A stretch of 64,000 nucleotides of DNA from Macrobrachium rosenbergii. Its lineage: Eukaryota; Arthropoda; Malacostraca; Decapoda; Palaemonidae. Within the stretch, counting starts at the first letter, position 1. Every line of letters starts with the position of its first letter. The notes under the pieces are model-generated. The model was not told the origin of the DNA, did not search any database, and saw only the letters and a list, made by a program, of their open reading frames with translations. Positions 12,087-26,006 of the stretch are shown here, piece after piece. The stretch is from contig NC_089794.1 of the NCBI RefSeq assembly GCF_040412425.1, positions 4,737,083-4,801,082 of the forward strand. The letters are read 5' to 3'. A program made the translations under genes and the position numbers.

Positions 12087-13360
12087 AGAGCATGAGAAGC
12101 TACCCACATGACGAGTGCTGATAGATTTCTATACAAGGAAAATGGTCATCTTACTGTGTAAAAAGAGCTACATCAGGTCAAAAGTCTGGAAATGGACGGG
12201 GAGGGTAAATGTTCAAACGAACTGAGCCTCGAGTCCACTGTTTGTCGGACAGTAAAACCTCATGTGAAATCGAGGCTGAAAGGGCGGGTGGTGGAGAGGA
12301 GGGGAGGGGAGAGGAGGGGGCGGCTGCGGAGTACAAATGGGTATATCTGCACTTGTGGAAGGCTCTCTTTAATCATGGGTGGCAAATGAAGAGTGAATGC
12401 CTTCAAGAGTACAACAATTCACATTTCGCTCCGGTGCCACTCTGACATATTGTCCAGGACTGACAGACTTTCACAACCAGCATTAAAAATGGAGGGGACA
12501 CATCCTAGCAGGTGTGGATTTGGATGCTGACATTTTCGAGAGGCTGTATTACCAACTTTTATGAATTTCGCGACTTCCCCAAAATACCCTTATCATGGTT
12601 CTCACGGATGGTCATTTTCATATATTAGCATTTGTTATTTATTTTTCATATTTATCTATTTGTTATCTTCAGATGTGGTATAGTTTTTGACAATTCTCCA
12701 TATGCCGGAATTTTGTTATATGGAGTTCTTCAGCAAATATTTTTTGGTTTCCTATGAAAGTGTAAGCACCATTAATAATTACAGGAACAACGAAGCCTGA
12801 GAATTATTGGAAGAATAATTACAATAAGTTTAAACAGTTATAATTAACAGCGCAGTAATTAAGTCCAGTTAGCACCAAGCATCAGTTGTTAACTGAATGG
12901 TGATGTCATCAAAACTAAGTTTTTGTCTATATTTTGATATGATGAAACCAGTCTTTCAGAACATATTTTGACAGAAATATGAACATTTCGTAATAAAGAG
13001 CACTGCTGTATGTCCCTCATACTTTGACTTTGTGCTAACATACCTTCAAATATTTGTCGTTTATTCAGTTCTTCCTAATAATGCTTATGGATTCTCTTTA
13101 TCAAAGATAAAGTGTTCTTAGCTCCGAGTCCAGTCTCTCTCATTTCCTGGAAGTCTTTACACCTACCGATGCTCCAGCCTCCTCTCAGACACCCACCTCT
13201 TGCATTCCTGTTACCCAGAAGAACTAAAATTTCCCTTGATTTTCGTAACCTGATAGCTCTCAATAATCACAAAATATCCAGTTTTCTCTCATACCCACTT
13301 CTTGCATTGATATCACCCAGCACGATCAATCGCACTTATACCACAACTTAATTAGCTGGG
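12086..13360. other. Unassigned sequence
   Basis: No convincing gene. A purine-rich stretch lies near 12,270-12,330. At 13,140-13,330 (minus strand) a duplicated block of about 120 bp resembles a GDxNAR-type endonuclease motif in two copies, but support is too weak to call a LINE relic. Confidence 0.4.
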
Positions 13361-14518
13361 TGTTATGATCTCGCTTTTCGAGATCGACAGGTTCTTTAAA
13401 ATAAACAAGCAATTGGGCTGAAATGACTGACGAGGGGTGACAAACAAAGGAGGGAGGAGCTGAACAAAACCAAAAAGTTACCTTAAAATTAATTTATTTA
13501 CAATATTTACAGTGAGTCAGGTTCAATTTAATTTAAAATAAACAATGAACATTACTACAAATGAATTAAATTCTTAGCAGCAGCAATAATAAAAATAAAA
13601 AAAGTAAAAAAACGGCAGTGAACATATAAAAAATGACAATCATAAGGATGAGCAGCTCAAACAAACGGACAAGCAGACAGAATTAGTAAAATATGTTTTA
13701 ACAAACATCATTAAAGCAAAATAATAAACAACTCAAAAGTTTTATAATGAAATATCTTTGTCAGTAAATTACTTCAAAACAGAGCATAAATAACAGCAAC
13801 ACAAACATCTAGTTAAACACCCATTACTCCCGCAAAACAAACTGAAATACTCAACATTAAACGCACAAAAATGAGCTCTTTGACTCAATAAACATGTTAC
13901 CTCAATAAAAATAAATACGATAACACGGTTACTCAAAATCATTACAAGATATACTATGATAAAGTTACAAAACAGCCCGAGTTACATAAATCCACAGACG
14001 AAACTCAATAGAGCTTTCGAAACAGCCCTAAGCTGCTTGTCAGAACACTGCGGGACAACTCCGACAGAGTCGAAACGACAACCATCTCGTCCTCATGCAC
14101 AGTGCTGACGTCCTCCTCCAGTACCGACGACCGCGACAGAGCCGACACGGCAACCATCTCGTCCTCCAAGAAACGTACTGACATCCTCCTTCAATTACGA
14201 CCAAGACAGAGCCGACACGGCAACCATCTCGTCCTCAAGAAACTCTCTGCTGCTCTTCTGCTGCCAGGACCTGACTCGCAGGTACGGATACCTGCTGCTG
14301 CTACTCCAGCTGGCTCACTGCTGCCCTGGACCATCGGTCGTTCTGCCCTCCAGAACCTGGCTCGTTGCTGCTACGAACCTGACTGGTTGCTGTTACGAAC
14401 CTGACTGGCGAAGTCTGACGCCATTCACCAGACGACAGCTCGCCAGCAAGAAAAAAAAAAAAAAAAAAGGAGGCAACAACCCACTAAGGGAACAACCGAC
14501 AAACGATTGTTCCTAACA
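13361..14518 (-). mobile_element. Solo LTR, 1,158 bp, with 5-bp target duplication
   Basis: The segment begins TGTTATGATC and ends TTCCTAACA, so it has TG...CA ends and a 5-bp inverted terminus (TGTTA/TAACA). CTGGG directly precedes it (13,356-13,360) and directly follows it (14,519-14,523), a 5-bp target site duplication as made by Ty3/gypsy integrases. There are no internal genes. Three tandem units of about 71 bp lie at 14,062-14,252. Strand is tentative: if those units are U3 enhancers, the LTR reads on the minus strand. No second copy occurs in the window. Confidence 0.75.
14062..14252. repeat. Three tandem units of about 71 bp inside the solo LTR
   Basis: Units start at about 14,062, 14,134 and 14,204 and share cgacagag and caaccatctcgtcctc blocks. 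They are locally GC-rich compared with the surrounding DNA. Confidence 0.75.
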
Positions 14519-14523
14519 CTGGG

Positions 14524-16960
<2,437 letters not shown>

Positions 16961-17581
16961 GAAAGAAATGGCGGCAGCGGGTGTCTTTTGATTTTAAATG
17001 GTGGCAGCATGATTTTAATGTCTTTAATGATGGCGAAAGAGGAGATTACTAATAGACTAATTGATAACGTTGATACCCAAGGCATAGGGGACGTCAGCGT
17101 CAAGAGTGGTTAACCCTCAGTCTTAAGATAGCGAGTTACATAGTGGGTCGGATTACGTGGGTAATACGGGGAACCTTTCTTCTTTTTTTCGTTTCTATTC
17201 GAGTACTGGGAGTGGGGAGTTGTGAAATAGATCTGGATGATCTCTAGAGCAATTTTGGGGTTAACAAAATACCCAAATAAGTGTGAATAGGGGCGATTGT
17301 GAGTTAATTACGCAAAGTGATGATTCAACAAGAAACGCGCTGGGTGTTTTTTTGCTTCGCCGTCGAGTAGGTGACGTCACAGGCTGCACACAGCTCTGTT
17401 TTCAGTTAGCATAGGTACTTCGTTTTCTGTTTCAAAATTGGTAAGTACCCCATTCTCGTAAGTTGCGCAGAACGCCGTTTTCTATTCTTCTTTTAGAGGG
17501 GGTAACTTGTGCCTTTCTCTAGTGTTCTTTTTGGTTTCTCTTTTTATGTTGTTACGCTCAGGGCGTGTGATTACTCACAAA
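16961..17581 (+). promoter_or_regulatory. gypsy 1 leader with candidate primer site and splice donor
   Basis: Non-coding leader between the 5' LTR and gag. A TGG-starting stretch at 16,969-16,983 (tggcggcagcgggtg) could be the tRNA primer-binding site, eight bases after the LTR end. A perfect donor consensus (TTG/GTAAGT) lies at 17,440/17,441. It could splice to the acceptor near 22,980 to make a subgenomic RNA for the third frame. Confidence 0.4.
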
Positions 17582-18606
17582 ATGCCGGACGATGCAGCAA
17601 GCACATCCCAATCAATTGTGGTGCATAAAGTGACGAACGTTTGTGCGGGAATTAATAATTTTAAAGGGCTAGTTGATGGGAAGCCAACCCAAAATATAGA
17701 AACTTTCATTGAATCAGTGAACAATTATCTGAATTCCAAGAAAATTACGAATGGCGCTGAAGCTGTAACAGAGGCTAAATCATTTCTGGATTTAGATAAA
17801 GGAGATATTGGGAAACGAGCACGCAGTTTCGGGTTCAGAAGGTGTAAAACTTGGAATGAACTGCAGAAATTTCACGAGCTACTTATGGCGGAGTTCAACG
17901 TGAATGCGCAGTTCGGAATTTGCGAGAGTTTCTCAAAATAAAGAAGGGCAATGATTCACTAGTCACATACAGTGCGAATTTATTTGATGCAGTAGTTGAG
18001 TTAAAGAAATCTATAACAGGTTCTCCATGGGTAACTGGAAATAATATCTCCTTAGATAATTTTGAAAGATTGTTACACTTTGCTTGCCTTTTAACGTCGG
18101 TCCCAGATGTAATTGTAGATAGTTTTGATAAGAGAATTGATCAGGATACAGACGAATCCTTTTTGTTTGCACAGATTAACAAAAATCTAGCAAAATGCCC
18201 GACACTGGACAGTAGTTTTGTACAGGGAGGTGCAAAGATGTCAGCTGCGGTTTCCAAACCACAGAATAATGATAGTCGCTCGCATTCGGGAAATGATGCA
18301 ACAGCGAAGACATGTGCACGAGTAGAATCGAAGAAAATTCAGAGAGATCAGTCACAACGATACGTTGTTTTCAATTGTGATAAAATAGGCCATAGTAAAT
18401 CAAATTGCAGAGTGAGATATTGTTCAGTTTGCAAATCTTCAGATCATGGATGGAGATTTTGCCCAGCCACAAAGAGTAGAGATTATTCAGGAAGTCCCGG
18501 GAGGTTTTCTAGATATGACAGGAGAATTCCACATGATGCAAGTTCTAGATACACAAAGGAACAGCAGAATTTTCACAAGATAAGTTCGAAAACGGACACA
18601 GGATAA
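17582..18606 (+). pseudogene. gag: gypsy 1 gag, one frameshift
   Basis: Structural protein that would form the particle and bind element RNA. The ATG at 17,582 (MPDDAAS) is the likely start; the frame is open further upstream but begins there with no ATG context. Capsid-like sequence runs to about 18,230. A zinc-knuckle region follows (18,360-18,460): the first knuckle has lost its first cysteine (VFNC...H...C), and the second keeps CSVC-x4-H-x4-C. A one-base loss in a G run near 17,913 splits the gene into two frames (17,582-17,941 and 17,920-18,606). The stop TAA overlaps the ATG of pol as TAATG. Confidence 0.85.
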
Positions 18607-20216
18607 TGACTAATCAGGTCGTAGAGTCACTAGAACCTAGGCCGATTGTACGTGGATTCTCTAATGGCAATGAAATTTCTATTTTCATTGATTCTGGTAG
18701 CTCAGTTAACTTAGTAAATGCTGACCTTTTTCACTCGAGGTTTCCAGAGTGCAAATTAGTCCCTTCTAGTGAGACAGTGTGTGATGTACAAGCGAGGAAA
18801 CTGAATATTTTAGGTTCGTCATTTCTTACGCTTTGTATCGGTGGAAAGACAATAGTAGAACCATTTTTGGTCATAGAAGGATTAGCCTTAGGTGAAATGG
18901 TTTTGCTAGGACACCCTTCTTGCATGCGACATAACATCAACATTCTTACGGGAGTTCAGGGGATTACAATAGGTGAGTCAGGTTGTTTTGTTCCATATAT
19001 ACACAGAAAAAAAACTTGTGAGAAACTTAAGACACAGTCTGAGACATGTGTAACACAGTCATTAGAGAGTGAAGATATTCCGCAGAGATCTTTCAAAGGA
19101 TTTTTGTTGGAAGATGTTGAATTGCAACCGCGAGTTCCTACATTAGTTAAAGTGTCGCTGAAAGAGAAAAAGTTTCCTTCTCAAGTGTGCGTTGTTGAGG
19201 GAACCGAGAAATTCAAAGACGTTGTGAGTACGGTGTCAGTGAATGAAATTTCAGTCGCAGGCGTGACTTCAGTAGAATTAGTTAGCTATCAAGACTCAGT
19301 GAAAAAATATCACAAGGGTACTTATGTAATTGATTTTGAAGAGTTTAAGGAAGAGCATAAATTAGTGAGTTTTTGTGGAGACGGGAATATGTTTCCTAAC
19401 AAGGAGCAACAGTTCCGAAGTCAGGTTCTACATGAACACTTGGCTAAGGTTGATTATCCTGAATATTCAGATAAAGTAGAGAAAGTGTTGAAAGAATATC
19501 TAGATATTATTGCTTTGAAAGGAGATAAATTAGGAGTTACAGATGTTTTAGAACATTCAATCCGCCTAGAAAAGGGTACAAATCCCATATATATTCCAGC
19601 ATATCGAATTCCTTTTAAGATCAGGGAAGAAGTAGAAAAAGAAGTTCAGAGGTGGGAGTCGGAAGGCATTATTAGACCGTCCAATTCTCCGTTTAATTTT
19701 CCTTTGCTTGCAGTTCCTAAGAAAGACGGTAGTATCAGAGTTTGTGTAGATTTTCGTAAATTGAATGAAAAAACATGCCCAGATAGATATCCGGTAGCTT
19801 GTTTGCCTGATTTGTTTGTTGAGATCGGTGGCAAGAATATATATTCATCTATAGATCTTATGCAAGGGTTTTTACAGGTTCCCCTTTGTGAGAGTAGCCG
19901 TAAATATACAGCATTTTCGGTACCAAAGGGACATTACGAGTTTAATAGGATGCCTTTTGGATTACAAGGGTCCCCAATAACATTTACTAGACTGGTTAAC
20001 ACAGTACTTCATGGCTTGTTAGGAAAGTCGGTGTTTGTGTACATGGATGATATTCTCATATGCACAGATACAATTGAAGAACATCTAAAGGTGTTAAAAG
20101 AAGTCCTTAAGCGATTACGGTTCGCTGGGTTAAAGGTCAAATTGGCCAAATGTGAGGTTCTGAAGAGAAAAATTGTCTATTTAGGACATGTTATCTCTAA
20201 AGAGGAGTTAGAGTGA
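18606..20216 (+). CDS. pol: gypsy 1 pol: aspartic protease and reverse transcriptase
   Basis: A frame of 536 codons. The protease active site FIDSGSS is at residues 27-33. A linker of about 200 residues has no recognised domain. RT follows from about residue 335, with GIIRPSNSPF, VPKKDGSIRVCVDFRKLN, RMPFGLQGSP and the catalytic YMDD (20,040-20,051). It would process polyproteins and copy the RNA genome in the particle. The ATG overlaps the gag stop by one base (TAATG) and is in the -1 frame relative to gag, so expression needs reinitiation or -1 frameshifting. The frame ends early at 20,214-20,216 after a single-base loss; RT continues in another frame. Confidence 0.9.
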   Translation: MTNQVVESLEPRPIVRGFSNGNEISIFIDSGSSVNLVNADLFHSRFPECKLVPSSETVCDVQARKLNILGSSFLTLCIGGKTIVEPFLVIEGLALGEMVLLGHPSCMRHNINILTGVQGITIGESGCFVPYIHRKKTCEKLKTQSETCVTQSLESEDIPQRSFKGFLLEDVELQPRVPTLVKVSLKEKKFPSQVCVVEGTEKFKDVVSTVSVNEISVAGVTSVELVSYQDSVKKYHKGTYVIDFEEFKEEHKLVSFCGDGNMFPNKEQQFRSQVLHEHLAKVDYPEYSDKVEKVLKEYLDIIALKGDKLGVTDVLEHSIRLEKGTNPIYIPAYRIPFKIREEVEKEVQRWESEGIIRPSNSPFNFPLLAVPKKDGSIRVCVDFRKLNEKTCPDRYPVACLPDLFVEIGGKNIYSSIDLMQGFLQVPLCESSRKYTAFSVPKGHYEFNRMPFGLQGSPITFTRLVNTVLHGLLGKSVFVYMDDILICTDTIEEHLKVLKEVLKRLRFAGLKVKLAKCEVLKRKIVYLGHVISKEELE

Positions 20217-21165
20217 ATGATGAGAAAGTTAAAGCCATTGTGAATTTTCCAGTTCCCAAAACCAGGAAACAGATTCGTTTCGTTCCTAGGTATGTCGGGT
20301 TTCTTTCGCCGTTTTGTGCGGATTTTTTCTACAATAGCGTCTCCTTTGACAGATTTGTTACGAGAAGACGTTAAGTTTGTTTGGGGTGATAGTCAACAAT
20401 TAGCTTTTGAGAAGCTTAAGAACGCTTTGGTGAACCCACCAGTTTTGAAGTTTCAGATTTTAGTCAACCGTTCACCTTAGTGACTGACGCGAGTCAGGAA
20501 GGTATAGGTGCGTGTTTGATGCAGAAATTTGAAGGGAAATTACACCCAATTGCTTTTTATAGCAGAAAGTTCAAAACGCGTGGTAGTAACGAAAGGCTGA
20601 TGTCAGTTGTGGACAAGGAGGCTTTTTCGCAGTCGTCTCTAGCCTTGTTCATTTTAAGATGTTGTTGTTGGGAAATAAAGTTGAGATTTTACAGATCATC
20701 AACCGTTGTTAGAGCTTTTAATAAGCCAAATTTGTCGCCCAAGAGAGCACGTTGGTTCCTAACATTGAGAGATTTTGATGCAAACCTCAAATACATTGAA
20801 GGTAAGCATAATGTAGTTGCAGATGCATTGAGCAGATATTTTCCGGTCGAGGATGAGGAAATACACACCGAATCCTGTGTGGGAGAAGAGAGTAAATATT
20901 TGGTGTCTAATGTCTCTGATATTAGTAGTTCTGAGAGATCGCATGTAGAGGACATACACGTTCCTACAGTGCATACTTCGGGAGAAATAGTGAGTCGGCA
21001 GTCTCGGGAGAGATTGTTATTCGTGATAGTGAGAGTAACGCAGTTTGTTATATTACGGGTGAAAATGTCACTTGGGACATAGGCTTGCTGGAACAAAAGC
21101 AAGATGAAGATAAATTGTTGTCAGATGCTAAGGCATTTCTTAGGGAGTTTCACCGAAGAAAGGGT
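20217..21165 (+). pseudogene. pol: gypsy 1 pol: RT connection and RNase H, frameshifted
   Basis: Continues RT with a GFFRRFV segment (frame 20,292-20,480), then RNase H starting with VTDASQEGIGACL at about 20,478 and later an HNVVADALSR motif near 20,810, both standard gypsy landmarks. Breaks at about 20,275 (extra T), 20,457 (missing C) and 20,633 (extra T) are all one-base changes in or next to homopolymers. RNase H would remove the RNA strand during reverse transcription. More breaks occur near 21,040-21,165 before integrase. Confidence 0.85.
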
Positions 21166-21170
21166 ATAAG

Positions 21171-22320
21171 TTGCCTTTTTCTGGTCTAGAGTTGGAGAAT
21201 AATTTATTGGTGAGAAAAGTTAAGTATAACTTGCGAAGTACTCGAAGCATGGGTAAGATTACACAAATCATCGTGCCAGAGAGTCTAGTACCACAAGTTC
21301 TAGACATTGTACATTGTAAATTTGGTTCTCCTCATTTGGGTGTAGACAAGACGTATGAAAACGTCAGGTCAAAGTTCTTTTGGAAAAATATGTTTTCCGC
21401 AGTAGAAGCCTTTGTGAAGAAGTGCGCTATTTGCAATGCGAATAAGCCAGCGACGACAGTGTCTTGTCGTTTGGGTTCATATCCCATACCACATAGGCCG
21501 TTTCAGAGAGTGCATATGGATATTCTGGGTAACTTCTCAGAGTCCGCTTATGGTTATAGACATTTATTAGTAGTTGTTGATGAGTTGACTCGCTTTGTCG
21601 AGATTTTCCCACTGAAATACAAATCAGCTGAGGAAGTTGCTATAGCGTTTTTAAGGGGATAATTTGTCGATATGGTGTTCCTGAATGTCTGATCACAGAC
21701 AATGGTAGGGAGTTTATTAATAAGACTTTAGACGGTCTTGCTAATTTGTTGGGGATAAAGAAAGTATCTATAATCCCGTATAGACCTGAAGCGAATGGGT
21801 TGTATGAGAGGGCGAATCGAAAAGTAATCGAAGCTTTGCGCATGACGGTGGGAGGTTCCGATACACATTGGGACAGATCTTTGGATGAAGTGCGATATAG
21901 TATCAATACTATGATGAATGACACAATTAAGATATCTCCAGCAGAAGCTTTGTATGGATACAAGTTGAAAGGACCTTTTGATTTGTTACCAGAGAGTGTT
22001 CAGGGTGATGTTACGGTCACTTCATTGATAAATACAGCGAGAGAAAGATTTGCACGTATCAGTAAAGAACTTGAACTTAGTTCGCGTGCAATGGTAGAGA
22101 AAAGTAACGCGAAATCGAGGGAGTAGTTTTTTCGATGGGTGATAGAGTGTTTGTTAAAGTGAATGTTCGGAATGATCTGAATTATAAGTTAAGTCCGAAG
22201 TTCCACGGACCTTTTGAGATTGTAGAGATCAAAAGAGGGAATAGATTTGTAGTTAAAGATGTAAACACTGGAGTGACGAAATTGACCCATATTTCGAAGT
22301 TGAAGAAAGTTGGGATGTAA
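21171..22320 (+). pseudogene. pol: gypsy 1 pol: integrase, frameshifted
   Basis: Zinc-binding HHCC domain at about 21,310-21,440 (HCKFGSPHLG and CAIC). The catalytic core follows, with the first aspartate in MDILG near 21,518, the second in TDNGREF near 21,695 and the glutamate in a GLYERANR segment near 21,795. A GPF/Y-type C-terminal module (FHGPFEIVE) lies near 22,200, ending at TAA 22,318-22,320. The domain is split into three frames (21,171-21,662, 21,746-22,126, 22,135-22,320). It would insert element DNA into the genome. Confidence 0.88.
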
Positions 22321-22980
22321 TGGAACATTTGTATATAGTTAGAGGGATAAATGGGTTAATATTTATATATATGATATTTTTTTTTTTTTTTTGTCTCTTG
22401 TTCATTTTGGATGTTGAAGTTCTTAATCATTTGTTTTCGAATGATTTTGGGAATTGAGACATGGGCTAATTTCATACGAGATTTGACCCAGGTGTGAGTG
22501 TGTTAGTGTGTTATTGTGTTATGATGTATTTCATCATCTGACGCAATGTGTGTGTTGTTTAGATTTTTTTTTGGGGAGGTACTTAGTATATCGGACCGAA
22601 CAAGTCTGATCTTTTCTTTCGGGTTGGGAGATCGTATTTGAGTATTTGGATTTTTTTCAGTTTTTTTTTTTTTAAAAATGAAGGGAGCTGTATTGCGAGT
22701 AATTGTAGTTGTTGAGAGTTAGTCAGGTGTTGCGTCAAATGCTATTTTGCTAAGAGTTAGTAGGTGTTTCATGTCTTTACGAGATATGATACCTTTTTAG
22801 TGTTCGGATAAGATTCTGATATTTTTTTTTTCTGTTTGGATAGAATTTTTTTGTGAGTGAGTTCCGTAGAGTTGTTGTGTGCTTAGTAGTGAGTTGACTG
22901 TGACTATTCTGAGATACACACTTGGAATTAGTTCACATTGTGAGTGTTTACTTTTGCATTAGTAGTATTGTTTGGTTCAG
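22321..22980 (+). other. gypsy 1 T-rich spacer between pol and third frame
   Basis: T-rich and non-coding. It ends in a candidate splice acceptor (ttggttcag at 22,972-22,980) just before an ATG at 22,985. Confidence 0.45.
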
Positions 22981-22984
22981 TAAC

Positions 22985-23625
22985 ATGAAACCTTTTTGTT
23001 ATTAGACCTTTTTCGAGTGTTTTTGGGAGACTCAGTAGTGACATGGGATAGAGTAGAGACCATGTTCATTTTGGGAGATCAATGTCAAGGTTCGGGAGTT
23101 GATTGTAAGACGAGTTGTACTTTAGTTAGAGAGAGGTGTGTGTGTGACAGTAGTATTTTCCAGTTGCGAGTTGTGTCTGTGGGTGGTTGTGAATTATCAT
23201 TAGTTCATAGACAGACTCCGACAGAGTGTGACTTTAGACAGTTCCTGCGAGATTACCACATTGAGTCCACCAGTACTCTTCCTGCCGTGTTTTTACAAGG
23301 AGTATGCAGTTACAATGATGTGCCAGAGCAACAAGTCGACATCATTCGTTCTTCAAGAGTCCAAGCTGTTTGATGCTCATCCGTGTGATGTCTACGGAAT
23401 TTTCGTACTTAGCCGTGCTGTATTCAACAGTTCCGAGAAGATAATTATGCGTCATACGCATAACGAGCATTTGCAGTGGAGGTACCTACAACCAAGATGC
23501 CAATGACGGTTCCACCGTTGGAAGACATTGACGATTCCGTGATGTTCCAGTATCAGGAATATATTATGCCGACAATTTTAATTGTCTTAATAGCTATTTT
23601 ACTGATAATTCTTGTTGTGGGGTAG
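22985..23625 (+). pseudogene. gypsy 1 env-like third frame with C-terminal membrane segment
   Basis: About 210 codons spread over at least three frames. The ATG at 22,985 is followed by a short hydrophobic stretch once a one-base T-run indel is allowed for. The middle is cysteine-rich (23,080-23,160). The last 43 codons (23,497-23,625) contain a strongly hydrophobic run of about 17 residues, PTILIVLIAILLIILVV, directly before the stop. Such a tail looks like the membrane anchor of an envelope protein. It is much shorter than usual gypsy env, so it may be a deleted env or an unrelated small membrane protein. No similarity was recognised. Confidence 0.5.
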
Positions 23626-23802
23626 TAAAGCTTATTCGTGTTTGTAAGATTACATGTAAAGGCTCTAAGAACTCAACCCCAGTGACTTTGGAAGTGCGTC
23701 ATGAGAGCAGTCCTTAAAGCTGCAGTGCAGTAGACATTGCTAATTGAGCATAGCTCTATTCTGTTATGTTTTATACATATGCTTTTGTTTTAGTTTGCCG
23801 TT

Positions 23803-23815
23803 AAGGAGAGCGAGA
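23803..23815 (+). other. Candidate polypurine tract of gypsy 1
   Basis: AAGGAGAGCGAGA lies eight bases before the TGTGG start of the 3' LTR and could prime plus-strand DNA synthesis. Confidence 0.45.
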
Positions 23816-23823
23816 CGCTCTTA

Positions 23824-25140
<1,317 letters not shown>

Positions 25141-25263
25141 TGAATGTTTATATATTTGTCTGGACACTATAGAAATCCAAACCGCTTGACAGACCCAAAC
25201 AAAATTTTGCACACAGCCTCTGTCATCCCGAAAGGCTTACAGCCCATAATCAGACCCTTATAG

Positions 25264-25403
25264 ACTTCACTTTAGGGGGTATGGAATGTTAGGAGCAGGC
25301 ATCCATGTCAACTAATTAATATGACCCCTACTGAACAGATTTCAGGTGGATGCCCATTGATTTGGGTCTTTTTAATTTTTTTATGCCAAAAACAAAATGG
25401 CCG
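25264..25403 (+). repeat. Left terminal inverted repeat
   Basis: Pairs with 30,894-31,036. The outer limit is uncertain by about 10 bases; similarity is clear from ACTTTAGGG (25,268) and stops after AAAACAAAATGGCCG. Confidence 0.8.
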
Positions 25404-26006
25404 GACAAATAGAAAATGTATAACTGCGAAAATGTGTGCACATAACTTCAATTTTACTGAAGCTGTGGTTCTGAAATTTGACATATCCTCGCAGTAATAC
25501 CAGTAAAGTGTCCAAGAAGTATTAAGCCATTCCATAAACGAATTGATAAAGTTATATACAGATCAGTCACAAATAAGTACAAAAAAACTCAAAGCTGAAC
25601 TCGGTTAATCTTCAAATCACGCGACTTATCTTGACTTTTACTGTGGGTATATTTCTGCAGTTTTTTTTATATATTTCGCTCCACTGATACCAGTGAGATA
25701 TCCTGCAAATATAATGCCAAACTATACATATTTGATGAAATTATGTGCATATTTATATACAATAGTCAGATTTGACCATTAAAAAAGAAGGGGCATATTT
25801 TAACCTTTACCAAACATATCGTTCTGAAATGTTGCATTTATGTTTCATTGATGCCTATGAATTATCCTAAATATATTGATGCAAAGATATATCATGCCAC
25901 ACCATAATGATTGGGTGAAATTATGTTTTAATCACTTGCTAAAATAATTTATCATATACAATTTCTGAATGTTTGCAGGATGTGGTGACCTGAGTTGAGC
26001 TTCAAC
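25404..26006 (+). other. 5' region of the TIR element
   Basis: AT-rich non-coding sequence between the left TIR and the first ATG of the gene. No promoter motif stands out. Confidence 0.4.

Noticed and set aside
13075..13345. Possible minus-strand LINE endonuclease (GDINAR-like and GNRNARGG-like motifs)
   Set aside because: Only two short motif-like stretches from a duplicated block of about 120 bp; no RT or other LINE block nearby.
14102..14404. 100-codon frame with Ser/Ala-rich sequence
   Set aside because: It lies inside the solo LTR and mostly translates its tandem repeat and a GC-rich stretch; no domain.
20689..21102. Minus-strand frame of 137 codons
   Set aside because: Antisense shadow of the gypsy RNase H region; no recognisable domain.
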